Source: Prorocentrum cordatum
Taxonomy: Eukaryota; Sar; Dinophyceae; Prorocentrales; Prorocentraceae
Assembly: GCA_963575745.1 (NCBI GenBank)
Contig: CAUYUJ010015504.1
Location: forward strand, 42,411 to 106,410
Direction of reading: 5' to 3'
DNA: 64,000 nt
Translations under genes and position numbers: made by a program
Notes under the pieces: model-generated
Databases searched by the model: none
The model's input: the letters and a program-made list of their open reading frames with translations, nothing else
What the model was told of the DNA's origin: nothing
Shown: piece after piece, positions 10,298-19,802 of the stretch
Layout of the letters: the number at the start of each line of letters is the position of its first letter
Position numbering within the stretch: position 1 is the first letter of the stretch

Positions 10298-11000
10298 GAA
10301 CAGCTCCTGACTATCCTCTTGGCCCCCCAGATGCCCTTCGAGCAGGGCCCAGTGGAGCTTAACTTTTTCGTGAAACGGATGATTGAGGATCTGAACTCGC
10401 TCGCGGAACTCGAGGAGGGTGCGGATTTCGTGGATAGGTACGAGGGCGCCCCCCAAAGGCTCTTGCTGGATCAGGATCTGAAGGCCCACTTCTTGGACAT
10501 CGACGTCTCAGAGCTTCGGAGTAAGTACCTCTCGGTTGCCGCGCCTCCTCCAGGCCACCATCAGCCCCCTCAGGATCCCGAAGATGAACCCCCACATGCT
10601 CGTGAATACCGATGTCATGATCTTCTCCCGAATGGACAGGAGTGTGGAGAGACGTTCGAGACCCTTAGAGCCCTGCGAGTCCACCAATCTCGTGTTCGAA
10701 GAGCGGACGGTGTCGTACATGTTGAGAAGTTCGTGCAAAGTAGTATGTGTCCATGGTGTTCGTCTGGGTTTAGCAGTCGGGACTCAGTGGTATCACATGT
10801 GCGCCATGCTTTCATTCAGAATCGGTGTCTTACGGATCGTGCCATGACACCACAAAGTGTACCAGATGAAGTTGAGCTTGTATGCCCTTTGTGTGAACAG
10901 CACTTTACGTCTCTGGCATTATATCACATGCATGTTCGGTCGCATGTTCCAGGGCCTCGAGATATTCATTTATCAGTAGCTCGTTCGGGGCTCGAGATCA
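10297..11000 (+). pseudogene. LINE-A C-terminal zinc-finger region
   Basis: In frame with the RT across the A66 tract. Three Cys/His clusters follow one another. The first (about 10610-10680) is irregular: CHDLLPNGQEC then RVHQ. The second (about 10750-10805) is CPWC, twelve residues, then HVRH. The third (about 10885-10945) is CPLC, twelve residues, then HVRSH, a regular C2H2 finger. Nucleic-acid-binding fingers after the RT occur in several LINE groups, so RNA or target-DNA binding is the likely role. Homology fades after LEIIPELAARFG. Confidence 0.65.
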
Positions 11001-11054
11001 TCCCAGAACTGGCCGCGCGGTTCGGCCACCTACCTCTCCGTGGACGTAGAGGCC

Positions 11055-11753
11055 ATGCCCCTCGAACTCGCGCTCCCGCCAGCGCAGCGGCAGCGCAGGG
11101 AGGGGCCCCTCGGCAAGGCGCTGAAAGAGGCCGACAAGGACAATCTGAAGGCGATCAAGGATATGATGATTCTCGTAGCGAAGTTGGGACTGGCAGCCGA
11201 GTATCAGGCACGTGTGGCGAGAGCGGTATCGGACTTGGAGGCGCGCGTGTGCCCGTTGTCGGTCGAGATGGCGCAGGCCGGCTTGGATGCGGGTCGCGGC
11301 CACGCGCAGCAAGCAGCGGGAGTGGCCAAGGAGGATCGAGAGCAACAGTTGGGTCTCCCGCACACGTTGATATTCTTGGCCATCATGAACAAAGCCGAGC
11401 AGCAGGCCGTGCAGTTGAGCGGCCAGGCGAAGACGGACTTCGAGCGCTACACTGCCAACTACACGCAGATAAAGGAATCCAAGGGCATGCAGGCCCTACA
11501 TCACGCGTTGCAGAAGGACATCCCCTACTGCCGCGTGAAGAAAACGTACGCGCGGGACTACGCGAAGATAGAGATCAAGGTGAACAGATCGGCCGTGGCG
11601 TGGCCGGCTCGGGAGCATGCCAAAACGTTGTTGGGCAACCAGGGCGGCATCTTCAAATACGGGATGGCGCCTTCATCAGACATAGCGCGCCGCGTGCAGC
11701 AGGTGCTAGAGGAGCTTGGCGAGAGTCGTTCGCACGAGGAGAGGTACCGCTAG
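11055..11753 (+). CDS. Unrecognised open frame downstream of LINE-A
   Basis: First ATG at 11055; the frame itself is open from a GTG at 11040. The product is about 232 aa, soluble and helix-prone, with no membrane segment or signal peptide. Its N-terminus is charged (QRQRREGPLGKALKEADK), followed by a heptad-like Ala/Leu/Val stretch (MMILVAKLGLAAEYQARV). The middle is Gln/Glu-rich, and the C-terminus contains GNQGGIFKYGMAP. The frame differs by one base from the finger region upstream, so it could be a frameshifted tail of the same element or a separate ORF. Composition is more protein-like than the surrounding repeats. I assign no function. Confidence 0.4.
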   Translation: MPLELALPPAQRQRREGPLGKALKEADKDNLKAIKDMMILVAKLGLAAEYQARVARAVSDLEARVCPLSVEMAQAGLDAGRGHAQQAAGVAKEDREQQLGLPHTLIFLAIMNKAEQQAVQLSGQAKTDFERYTANYTQIKESKGMQALHHALQKDIPYCRVKKTYARDYAKIEIKVNRSAVAWPAREHAKTLLGNQGGIFKYGMAPSSDIARRVQQVLEELGESRSHEERYR

Positions 11754-11755
11754 AT

Positions 11756-11965
11756 GGCTCGAGCTCTTCTTCGACTGCGGAAAGAAATACTTCTGCTGGC
11801 TCGCTTTCTTCGACTGCGAACAGAACTACTTCTGCTGGCTCGTTTTTTCTTCGACTGCGGAAAGAAATACTGCTGGCTCGTCTTCTTCGACTGCTGGTGG
11901 AAATACTTCTGCAGGGCTCTCGCTTTCTTCGACTGCTGGTGGAAATACTTCTGCTGAATCCCTAC
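11756..11965. repeat. Minisatellite of about 35-45 bp (TTCGACTGC...AATACTTCTGCTGG)
   Basis: Five imperfect units, each with CTTCGACTGC followed by AATACTTCTGCTGG or a truncated form, lie directly after the stop of the preceding frame. Ser/Thr/Ala-rich peptides through it are repeat artefacts. Confidence 0.8.
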
Positions 11966-12030
11966 AGCTACTTCGAGCAGCTGAGCGACTTCAGAGAGCG
12001 GGATCTGAGGCCGCCCGTTTTGCCGCTGCT

Positions 12031-12075
12031 GATGTTTCCTCTTCTCCTCCTCCTCCTCCTCCTCCTCCTCCGTCG
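12031..12075. repeat. Short (CCT)n tract
   Basis: About 40 bp of CCT. Confidence 0.9.
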
Positions 12076-12469
12076 CGTGAAGTAGTGCATCTCGATCGGC
12101 ACGCTCGAGTTCAGAGCGTTCGTCGGGATGTAATTCGTCGTCGAGGCTGATGGCACCTCCGCCGAGGCGTCCCGTCTGTGGGGTGGGCGTCCCCTGCCCC
12201 CTTTCGGGTGCCTCGGGGGGGGTGCCTTCAGCTTCGGGCCCGAGCAGGCTGGGTCACGAGGCGGTGTCCCTGCCCTGCTCTGGCCTCCTAGGCTCCATAG
12301 GCCGTGTAGGAGGTTCGGAGTGTAGGGTCGGTGGGTTCGTTGGCCTTGTAGATTTCTTGTCGAGTAGGCCGAACTCCAGCCGATTTTCAGCACGTCTTCG
12401 TCCGATCGTAGCACTAGCGCACGCTGTAGAGCACATTTAGCAGCAGAGCAGAGACATATGGGACCAGGA
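12076..12469. other. Gene-free interval
   Basis: GC-rich sequence with open frames but no motif, and no coherent protein across frames. Confidence 0.35.
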
Positions 12470-12566
12470 AGGGCATTCATTCATTCATTCATTCATTCAT
12501 TCATTCCTCCTCCTCCTCCTCCTCCTCCTCCTCCTCCTCCTCCTCCTCCTCCTCCTCCTCCTCCTG
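12470..12566. repeat. (ATTC)n joined to (CCT)n
   Basis: About nine ATTC tetranucleotides (12472-12507) pass directly into about 60 bp of CCT. Confidence 0.95.
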
Positions 12567-12704
12567 CTCCTGCTTCCCCCCAACGGCCCCAGCGGGGGCC
12601 GAGGTGGTGGCCGCCCTGGCCTATTTCGGCTTCAGCCTCGTGCGGGGCCTCCTGCCGCAGCCGCAGGACTACCAGGCGCGCCCCCCTTCTGGCGCAGCCC
12701 GCTG

Positions 12705-12995
12705 GGTGGGGACGGGTGGGGGGAGGGAGAGGACGAGGACGGGGGAGAGGGGGGGAAGGGGAGGGGGGGGAGGGGGGGAGAGGACGAGGACGGGGGGGGG
12801 GGGGGGAGGACGAGGATGGGGAGGGGGGGGGACGAGGATGGGGGAGGGGGGGGGGACGAGGAGGTGGGAGGGAGGGGGAGGACGAGGTGGTGGGAGGGAG
12901 GGGGGGAACGATGATGGGGGAGGAGGGGGGGGACGAGGAAGTGGGAGGGAGAGGACGAGGACGGGGAAGGGGGGGGGGGAGGGGAGAGGGCGGCA
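12705..12995. repeat. G-rich GGGGGGAGGACGAGGA minisatellite
   Basis: Irregular tandem of G runs separated by AGGACGAGGA and AGGATG. Runs of five to eleven G on the plus strand are compatible with G-quadruplexes. The long Arg/Gly and Pro/Ser frames are artefacts. Confidence 0.85.
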
Positions 12996-13960
12996 AGCCA
13001 GGTGCGCTCGCGCCATATCTGACATCCCATCTCGCCCCTCCCATCCCTCCCCATTCTGCTGATGTTTCCTCTGCGGGCGCGTGTCGCGGCCGACCTGGAA
13101 CTCCAACAAAGGCCCCGTCGAACAGCAGCAGCAGGAATTGGAGTGGAGGGAACGGGGGAAGCATGAGGACCATGGGAAGGCGGAGGAGCTGAGCAGGAGG
13201 AAAAGACGGAGGATGAGGAAGGAGGGAGGACGACGATGACCAACAGCAGGAGCGGGAATTGGGATGGAGGAGCGGGAGGAGCAGGAGGACCAGGGAAAGG
13301 CGGAGTAGGGGAAAAAGAGGGGCGGCAACGATGAGGAAGGACTCGGATCCAGAAAAGCGGCCCGCGCTGCGGCGAGAGTGAGATTCTGAACGACGGGAGC
13401 AAAGCGCCGATCCAAAAATGAGGCCCACGCTGCAGCAGGAGCACCATCTTGAAGCACCGCAAACAAACGGATTGCATACAAACACGTAAGGAAGACCACT
13501 GTGAATAAAAACACCGTGCGCGCATAGGGCGGCACATCTTCCAGACAGAGGAGGGGAAAGAGGAGAGCAGTGCAATTCACGCGTAATGTGTAATTGTAGG
13601 GACGGACGGAGGGACAAGGAGAAGGAGGAGGAGGAGGAGGAGGAGAAGAAGGAGGAGGAGGGGGCACCTTCCTCCTCCTCCGTTCCTCTTTCTCCTCCTC
13701 GTTATCATCTTCCTCGTGGAGTAAGTATCGAAGATCAGAGGAGCAAAAGGTTATGATATCGGCGTGTTCCAATACATGCAGAATACCAAATATTCCCTGA
13801 TGTCCAATACGGTCTGCAGAAACGAGGACCTCTAGATACTCCAGAATTCGTGGGACGTGTCCTGTGTCACATCGTAGCATGTCATCCATATCACTCTAGC
13901 TCAGCGAGGGCCTTGACTGATGCTACGCGAGCGCCCAGCCGCCAGATGCATGACCCAGGC
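12996..13960. other. Gene-free interval with GGA tract and a weak coding candidate
   Basis: Mostly purine-rich, GAGGAGCAGGAGG-like DNA, with a GGA tract at 13619-13720. On the minus strand, 13889 down to about 13670 encodes a normal-looking N-terminal peptide (MDDMLRCDTGHVPRILEYLE) that runs into the GGA tract. It could be a gene remnant, but nothing identifies it. Confidence 0.3.
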
Positions 13961-13964
13961 TTCC

Positions 13965-14180
13965 TTTCGCCGGGATTGTTTTCGCCGTTGCCAGGCTTCG
14001 TTTCGCCGGGCTTGGCTTTCGCCGAGGTTGGCTTTCGCCAGGCTTCTCTTCGCTGGGCTTCTTTTCGCTGGGGTTGGCTTTCGCCGGGCTTTGTTTCGCC
14101 AGGATTGGCTTTCACCAGGGTTGGCTTTCGCCCGGGTTGGCTTTCGCCGGGATCGGCTTTCGCCGGGCTTCGTCTTGCTG
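13965..14180 (+). repeat. 17-bp array (GGCTTTCGCCGGGCTTC type)
   Basis: About 12 degenerate units alternate TTCGCCGGG and TTGGCTTTCGCC. The same family appears as its reverse complement at 15120-15300. Confidence 0.85.
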
Positions 14181-14204
14181 GAGTCGGTTCGCCCGGGGGT
14201 GGGC

Positions 14205-14900
14205 GCGGGCTTCAACGCACAGGTCGGGTCGGGCGGGCGGACCCTAACAGGCGGGACGGGTCGGGTCGGGTCGGGCGGACCCGAACGGGCAGGTCGGGTC
14301 GGGCGGGCGGGGCACTAAGCTCTGGGGCGCGCCATAGCGAGCACGCGTGAACCCTAACGGGCGGGTCGGGTCGGGCGGGGGGACCCTAACGGGCGGGACG
14401 GGTCGGGTCGGGTCGGGCGGACCCGAACGGGCAGGTCGGGTCGGGCGGGCGGGGCACGGTGTGGGGCGCGCCCGAGCGAGCACGCGTGAACCCTAACGGG
14501 CGGGTCGGGTCGGGCGAACGGGCAGGTCGGGTCGGGCGGGGGGGCACTAAGCTCTCGCATAGCGAGCATACGGGCTAAAGCACGCGTGAACCCTAACGGG
14601 CGGGTCGGGTCGGGCGGGGGGACCCTAACAGGCGGGACGGGTCGGGTCGGGTCGGGCGGACCCGAACGGGCAGGTCGGGTCGGGCGGGCGGGGCACGAAC
14701 GTGTGGGGCGCGCCCGAGCGAGCACGCGTGAACCCTAACGGGCGGGTCGGGTCGGGCGGGGGGACCCTAACGGGCGGGACGGGTCGGGTCGGGTCGGGGG
14801 GACCATAACGGGCGGGACGGGTCGGGCGGGCGGGGCACGAACGTGTGGGGCGCGCCCGAGCGAGCACGCGTGAACCTTGGCGGGCGGGTCGGGTCAGGGG
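14205..14900. repeat. Tandem array with a unit of about 140 bp (GGGTCGGGTCGGGC)
   Basis: The anchor GCACGCGTGAACC recurs at 14341, 14481, 14580, 14722 and 14864 (spacings 140, 99, 142, 142). Each unit contains GAACCCTAACGGGCGGGTCG and several GGGTC repeats. The 99-bp unit lacks part of the GGGTCGG stretch. Confidence 0.9.
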
Positions 14901-15119
14901 GGGGCCCCCTGCTCCCCGGTACAGCAAGGGCGGCGTGCATGTGTAGGCCAGGCCGTCTGGGAAGAAGGCGGGGGGGGCGTGTTTCTGGTGCTGCTGCGGG
15001 AGCGCACGGGAGCTCCAGCCAACCGGCCGCGGGCAAGAGGAGCCGGGGGAGGAGAGGAGGAAGAGGAGCAACAGCAGCAGAAGAGGAGAGGAGCCGGAGG
15101 AGGAGAGGAGGAAGAGGAG

Positions 15120-15300
15120 GGCGAAAGCCCACCCGGGCGAAAGCCAACCCCGGCGAAAGCGAGCCTGGCTGAAGGCGAGCCCGGGCGAAGCCCCAGCCGG
15201 GCGAGAGCCAACCCTGGCGAAAGCCGACCCGGGCGAAAGCCCACCCAGGCGAAAGCCAGCCCGGGCGAAAGCGAACCTTGCCGAAAGCGGGCCCGGCCCC
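15120..15300 (-). repeat. 17-bp array, reverse-oriented copy
   Basis: GGGCGAAAGCCAACCCG-type units are the reverse complement of 13965-14180. They bracket the 140-bp array from the other side. Confidence 0.8.
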
Positions 15301-15740
15301 AAGACGGCCCAACAGGCCCCCAAGTCGGCTCCAAGATGGGGCCCAGACGGGGGATCCGAACGGACTTTTTCGGGCCCTCGGCCCCAAGAGGCCCCAAGAG
15401 GCCCCCAACAGGCCCCACGGCCCCCAAGATGCCTGCAAGCCGCCCCCAAGAAGCCCCCCGGGCGAAAAGCATCCACGCGCCTTGGGCCGCCCCCTGGCGG
15501 ATCTCCCCCCGCGCCAGGGCAGCCCAGCCGGCGAGGCCCGAGCGCTGCTGACAACGGCCGGGCGCGCCGCCCACGCCCACCGCGGCAAGTCGGCCCACGG
15601 TCGGTCCACAGTGACCTTCAGCGTCGCCGTGGGCATCCGCAGCGGCCGAGGCGGCCCCGTCCAGAAGAGGGCGCGCCGCGGAAGAGCGAGGTCTGAGCGA
15701 CTTCGAGGGCGCGCCGCGGAAGAGGGCGCGCCGCGGAAGG
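15300..15740. repeat. Degenerate GGCCCCAAGAGG repeats and GGGCGCGCCGCGGAAG repeats
   Basis: CCCAAGAGG-type repeat occupies 15300-15460. Three copies of GGGCGCGCCGCGGAAG lie between 15668 and 15740. No gene. Confidence 0.6.
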
Positions 15741-15897
15741 CGGATAAGCCTCCCTCCCCCGAGCGAGGTCTGGGCCACTTCCCCGCGACCGGTTCTTCAT
15801 TCCGGCCCTTCTGCATGGTTCTCGGGGGCCCGGAGGCCAGAAACGGCCAAATGAAATCCCTCGTGCTGTTTAGCAAGATGCAGGCCGAAGCAGCCAA

Positions 15898-15922
15898 GCA
15901 CACACACACACACACACACACA
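15898..15922. repeat. (AC)n microsatellite
   Basis: About 12 AC units. Confidence 0.95.
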
Positions 15923-16059
15923 TTCCGACTCGATATGTTCAAAAGTGCGAGTTGGTCTGCGGTCCCTGCTGCCGCCCCAAAACGTCCCCCCCCCTCAGGG
16001 CCTGCCTCAGGGGCACCGATAATAAGGGGGAACGCATCGGCCCTCAATCGCCCACCGGG

Positions 16060-16205
16060 GTCGCCGATAGGGGTCTGATAGCCACGATTCGCTAACTATT
16101 CAAGGGAACAACAAGTGGCATAAACATAAAAAACTCGGAGGTCTGATTTTTTAATGTTTATGTCACTTTTTGTTCCCCTATTATTGCAGGCCTATCGGCG
16201 GTCAG
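16060..16205. mobile_element. Foldback element (MITE-like)
   Basis: Inner arms GGGAACAACAAGTGGCATAA (from about 16104) and its imperfect complement ending TTTTTGTTCCCC (to about 16178) pair over about 30 bp, with a 12-bp loop. Outer pieces CGCCGATAGGGG (16063) and CCTATCGGCG (16191) also pair. The flanks resemble the region upstream of the channel gene (57660-57812, reverse complement), which lacks these inner arms. Confidence 0.6.
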
Positions 16206-16455
16206 TCGGCGATGCATTGCCGATTAGGTCGATGTTTGCCCCCCTGTTCCAGTCTACTGGTGCCTCCCCGCCAGATGGAGCAGGCGGCGCTGCCGACGTA
16301 CTCGCTCAAGAGCAGCCCCGCCGCGAGCCAGGGCGCCGCCGGCGCGCCGATGTGCTCTCCCTCCCCGGCCCGGCCGGCAGGGGAGCAAGGGACACGCCGC
16401 CCGCGAGGCTCACTCGCATGGGCGCGAAGGTACGGTCAGGAATTTTTGGATGCAG

Positions 16456-16635
16456 CTCCTCCTCCTCCTCCTCCTCCTCCTCCTCCTCCTCCTCCTCCCT
16501 CCCTCCATCCCTCCCCCCTCCCTCCTCCCCTCCCTCCCTCCCTCCCTCCCTCCCTCCCTCCCTCCCTCTCTCTCCCTCCCCCTCCCTCCCTCCCTCCCTC
16601 TCCTCCCTCCCTCCCTCCCTCCCTCCTCCCCAGAC
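16456..16635. repeat. (CCT)n passing into (CCCT)n
   Basis: About 45 bp of CCT followed by about 130 bp of CCCT-type repeat. Confidence 0.95.
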
Positions 16636-16756
16636 ACGGCCGCCACCACGGATCGTAAGAAACAACGCGTTCCTCGATCCCCTGGGCCATATAGGCCCTA
16701 TAGGTGTAGCGTGCCTCTTGACGTCGAGACCAGCGCTGCCCACGGCGCTCCTTTTT

Positions 16757-17140
16757 ACAGTGGAGGCCCTTTCCAAGAAGCACCCTGCTTGCCTCCAGGG
16801 TGCCCTGGGTTTCTTGGGTTTTGAGGGTTTTGCCATGGCAGGCGTGACGCTCTCACACCAAAAGTCGATAAACGTCCTGGGGTCTCAGGATTGGGCTTCT
16901 TGCGGAAGATTTTCTTGTGGTCGGGCCCTTACTGCAAGATACGGTCCGAATTGTTGTTGATAGTGTGTGGGTTCTGGCCCACTACGTTTTTCATGACGCC
17001 AACATCGCAGAGCGGATTGTGTTCGGGCTGTGACCAGGAAGTGGAGGAGGAGGACGACGAGAAAGGGGAAGAGAAGGTCGGCCCGCCAGCTGCCCGCGAG
17101 GTACTCGCTCGGCGGCGGGCCCCAGGGCCTCGAGCCCGGG
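16757..17140 (+). repeat. Dispersed repeat RA, copy 2
   Basis: About 380 bp closely matching 19257-19640. Shared blocks include AGATTTTCTTGTGGTCGGGC, GCAAGATACGGTCCGAATTG, CAGAGCGGATTGTGTTCGGG and CTCGCTCGGCGGCGGGCCCC. The match ends at GGGCCTCGAGCCC in both. No protein frame is shared without disruption. Confidence 0.9.
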
Positions 17141-17261
17141 TGAGACCACCTCGCGGCGCCCGCGCCCGTGGTCGAAGGCGCGGGCCGCGGGCGGGAACAC
17201 GGCTCCTCCCCGCCATTCTGCCTCCTTCCTCTTCCTCCTACCTCCTCTCACATCCCTCCTC

Positions 17262-17318
17262 GCTCCTCCTCCTCCTCCTCCTCCTCCTCCTCCTCCTCCT
17301 CCTCCTCCTCCTCCTCAC
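17262..17318. repeat. (CCT)n tract
   Basis: About 55 bp of CCT. Confidence 0.95.
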
Positions 17319-17591
17319 CCATCACCCGAGTCACGTGCCCCTGTACGAGTGTTTGAGTTCTTGGATCTTGCGTGTCCCTGGCGGGATCATTCGTGTTGCT
17401 TGTCTTCTTGTTCCTGCTTTCCTCCTCCCCGTCGAAGCTTCGAGGTGTGGGCGCACTCACGGCCGCTGGGCAGACAGATCAGCTTGTCTGAGCAGAGCAG
17501 CGCCCAGGGAAGCGACGGTGGCAGCACGGGCGACTGATGGCACGGCGAGCGCAACGGCGGAGTTTCGACGAAGAAAAAATTGCATAAGCCT

Positions 17592-17720
17592 AAATGTTTG
17601 GCGCTCCGCGCGGAGTCCTTGGATCCGCGCTGCCCCTCCCCCCCCCCCTGTGGCGCCTCCGGCGCGCGCCAGGGAGGGGGGGTCCCAGCGCAGATCCGAG
17701 AAGTCCACGCAGAGCGTCCA
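17592..17720. mobile_element. Foldback element FB1, copy 1
   Basis: Left arm TTTGGCGCTCCGCGCGGAGT (to the central GGCGCC) pairs along its length with the right arm ending CGCAGAGCGTCCAGA, giving a hairpin of about 125 bp centred on GGCGCCTCCGGCGC. The right arm is more diverged than that of copy 2 (19803-19922). The structure resembles a short non-autonomous foldback transposon. Confidence 0.75.
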
Positions 17721-17852
17721 GAGTGTATGTTCATGCCGTTCTTTCTCCCTCCAATGGCATCGTCCTCTCCCTGCTTCTCGTCGTCGTCGCTCGCCTGCTC
17801 CCTCCTGGCTTTATGATGTTCCAGCTTATGTGTAGTCTTCATCACCAGGAAG

Positions 17853-17978
17853 AATTTCGAGCACCAAAACACTACCGAAACTCGAGGCTTATCACGTGTC
17901 GGGCCGTGGGAGACACTCGTTCGACAGCTTCGACACTCTTCCGACACCCTTTTGACACTTCCCTGGGTGCTCGAAATT
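17853..17978. mobile_element. Short element with perfect 13-bp inverted ends
   Basis: AATTTCGAGCACC (17853-17865) and GGTGCTCGAAATT (17966-17978) are perfect reverse complements flanking 100 bp. The interior contains several TTCGACA/GACACT motifs. Length and ends fit a MITE; no target duplication is clear. Confidence 0.5.
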
Positions 17979-18151
17979 ATTTCTGGGACGTGGTCCTTGA
18001 GTACGATGGGAACCACATACAGTGCCAGTTGTAATACATGCTCCCCGTGCGGACCATCATTACAAAAATCAGGGGCTTAGTATCAAAAACAAGGGTGAGC
18101 TCATGCATAGTTTTATGCACAAGCGAACCATGCATTAAACATCATATGTTT

Positions 18152-18338
18152 ATATACTCCAGATTTCGTAATCAAAGGGAGGGGGTCTGGACCCTCCAAG
18201 ACAAGCCATTTCAGACCTCCCCCGTGGGAGAACCCTCCAAAACATCGTCCCCAGACCCCCCAGGCCCTCCAAGATAGCCTGGAAGAGAGCCCCCCCGAAA
18301 TGAGACCCCCCTCCCTTTATTACGAAATCTGGAGTATA
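18152..18338. mobile_element. MITE-like element with inverted ends of about 33 bp
   Basis: ATATACTCCAGATTTCGTAA at the left (18152) and the complementary arm ending TTACGAAATCTGGAGTATAT at the right pair over about 33 bp with one single-base indel, continuing into GGGAGGGGG/CCCCCTCCC. The 118-bp interior is C-rich. It sits in TA-repeat DNA; a TA or TATA target is possible. Confidence 0.75.
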
Positions 18339-18380
18339 TATATATATATATGATATATATATATATAGAGAGAGAGAGAT
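18338..18380. repeat. (TA)n/(GA)n microsatellite
   Basis: TA dinucleotides followed by GAGAGAGAGA. Confidence 0.9.
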
Positions 18381-18566
18381 ATGGTTCTGGAAAAAACTGT
18401 GTATCAAACACTGCCCTGCAATCCTGGCCCATCAAAGACGAAGTCCAGCTGCTGGCGGCGAGTCCGCCCGCGGAGCCCCCAGCACGTGGCGGTGGGTCGA
18501 GGAGCGCGCTCACCGGAGGCCGCGGCCTGCGGCGCCCCGCACGCCCCGAGGCTCGTGTTCGGCGTC

Positions 18567-18805
18567 TCCTCCTCCTCCTCCTCCTCCAACCCCTCCTCCA
18601 ACCCCTCCTCCCCCTCCTCCTCCCCCTCCCCTCCCCCTCCTCCTCCCCCTCCTCCTCCCCTCCTCCTCCTCCTCCCCCCTCCTCCTCCTGCTCCTCCTCC
18701 CCTCCTCTCCCCCCTCCTCCTCCTCCTCCTCCTCCTCCTCCTCCTCCTGCTCCTGCTCCTCCTCCTCCTCCTCCCCCTCCTCCCCCTCCTCCTCCTCTTC
18801 CCACG
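18567..18805. repeat. (CCT)n tract with CCCCT interruptions
   Basis: About 240 bp of CCT-dominated sequence. Confidence 0.95.
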
Positions 18806-18829
18806 TGTTTCTTCTTATCTCCTCTCCTG

Positions 18830-19240
18830 GGGCCTCTCCGGGGGGCATTTTGGGGGCGTCTTAGGTGTGTCTTGGGGGTCTGGCCTATTGGGGTTTCCTG
18901 GGCCGTGTCCGTCTCGGGGGCCGCTGTGCGCCGTCTTCGGGCCCTTCTGAAATCCTGAATGGTCGTCTTGGGGAACTCCTGTGCCGTCTTGGGACTTCTT
19001 GGATCTCTTCTCGCAGGCCTCCCGGGTAGTCTTGTGAGCTTGGGGGGGCTCTTCTGGAGTCCTGTTGGGTTGCCCTTGGACCAACTGAAAAGCATGTTGG
19101 GTCATCTTGGGCTGACGGACGCCTGAAAAGGTCATGACACGAAAGTGTGTTAAAATCCAGGGGGGATTCGCGGTGTTGCTTTCTTCGGGATCTATTGAGG
19201 ATCCTCTTGGAGCCCGTTGGGGCCGTCTTTTAGGGGCCTC
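18830..19240. repeat. Degenerate GGGGGCGTCTTGGG repeats
   Basis: CTTGGGGG-type repeat in the orientation opposite to 1740-2345. No gene. Confidence 0.55.
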
Positions 19241-19256
19241 TTAGGCAGTCTTGAGG

Positions 19257-19640
19257 CCACGCAGTGGAGGCCCATGCCAAGAGACACCCTGCTCGCCTCC
19301 AACCCTGTGTGTCTCGGATTTCGATGGTTTTGCCGTGGAAGGCGTGACGCTCCCACACCAAAAGTCCATGGTCGGCCTAGGGTCTCAGGGTCGGGTCTCT
19401 TGCGGAAGATTTTCTTGTGGTCGGGCCCCTACTGCAAGATACGGTCCGAATTGTTATTGATAGCTTGTGGGTTCTGGCCCACCACGCATTTCATGACACC
19501 AACATCGCAGAGCGGATTGTGTTCGGGCTGTGACCAGGAAGTGGAGGAGGAGGACCACGAGAAAGGGGAAGAGAAGATCGGCGCGCCAGCTGCCCGCGAG
19601 GTACTCGCTCGGCGGCGGGCCCCAGGGCCTCGAGCCCTAG
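19257..19640 (+). repeat. Dispersed repeat RA, copy 3
   Basis: Partner of 16757-17140. As with that copy, an FB1 hairpin follows downstream, but after 165 bp here rather than about 450 bp. Confidence 0.9.
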
Positions 19641-19802
19641 CTTCTGTTTGCGGAAGGTTTTCTTGCCTCCTCCTCTTCCCTCTCCATTGCACGGACCTGC
19701 CTTGGGGCGATCTTGAGCTGCCTCAGATGCAGCTCGGGCACGCAGCCCGGGCGCAGGAAGAGGGGGAGCCTTCTTCGCAGAAGTGAGAACGCCATACACC
19801 TA

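Larger units (their letters stand above)
7100..11000 (+). mobile_element. LINE-A: non-LTR retrotransposon (APE endonuclease, RT, C2H2 fingers), decayed
   Basis: An APE-type endonuclease domain is followed by a reverse transcriptase and a C-terminal zinc-finger region, the usual order of non-LTR elements. The 5' part is one open frame (7177-9351). The RT is then broken by a frame change near 9330 and by an in-frame stop at about 9392. An A66 tract at 10231-10296 lies inside the second frame. No target-site duplication was identified. The 5' limit is set by the CCT tract and the 3' limit by the end of recognisable finger sequence, so both boundaries are approximate. Confidence 0.8.

Noticed and set aside
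14338-14880. Interstitial telomere
   Set aside because: CCCTAA occurs once or twice per 140-bp unit, never as a run; the array is a distinct satellite.
14244-16047. Minus-strand frames of 300-426 codons
   Set aside because: They run through the GGGTCGG and 17-bp arrays; composition is Arg/Pro/Gly and changes at repeat borders.
17387-18016. Minus-strand frame of 209 codons
   Set aside because: It crosses the FB1 hairpin and the 13-bp inverted-end element, which explains the sequence better than a gene.
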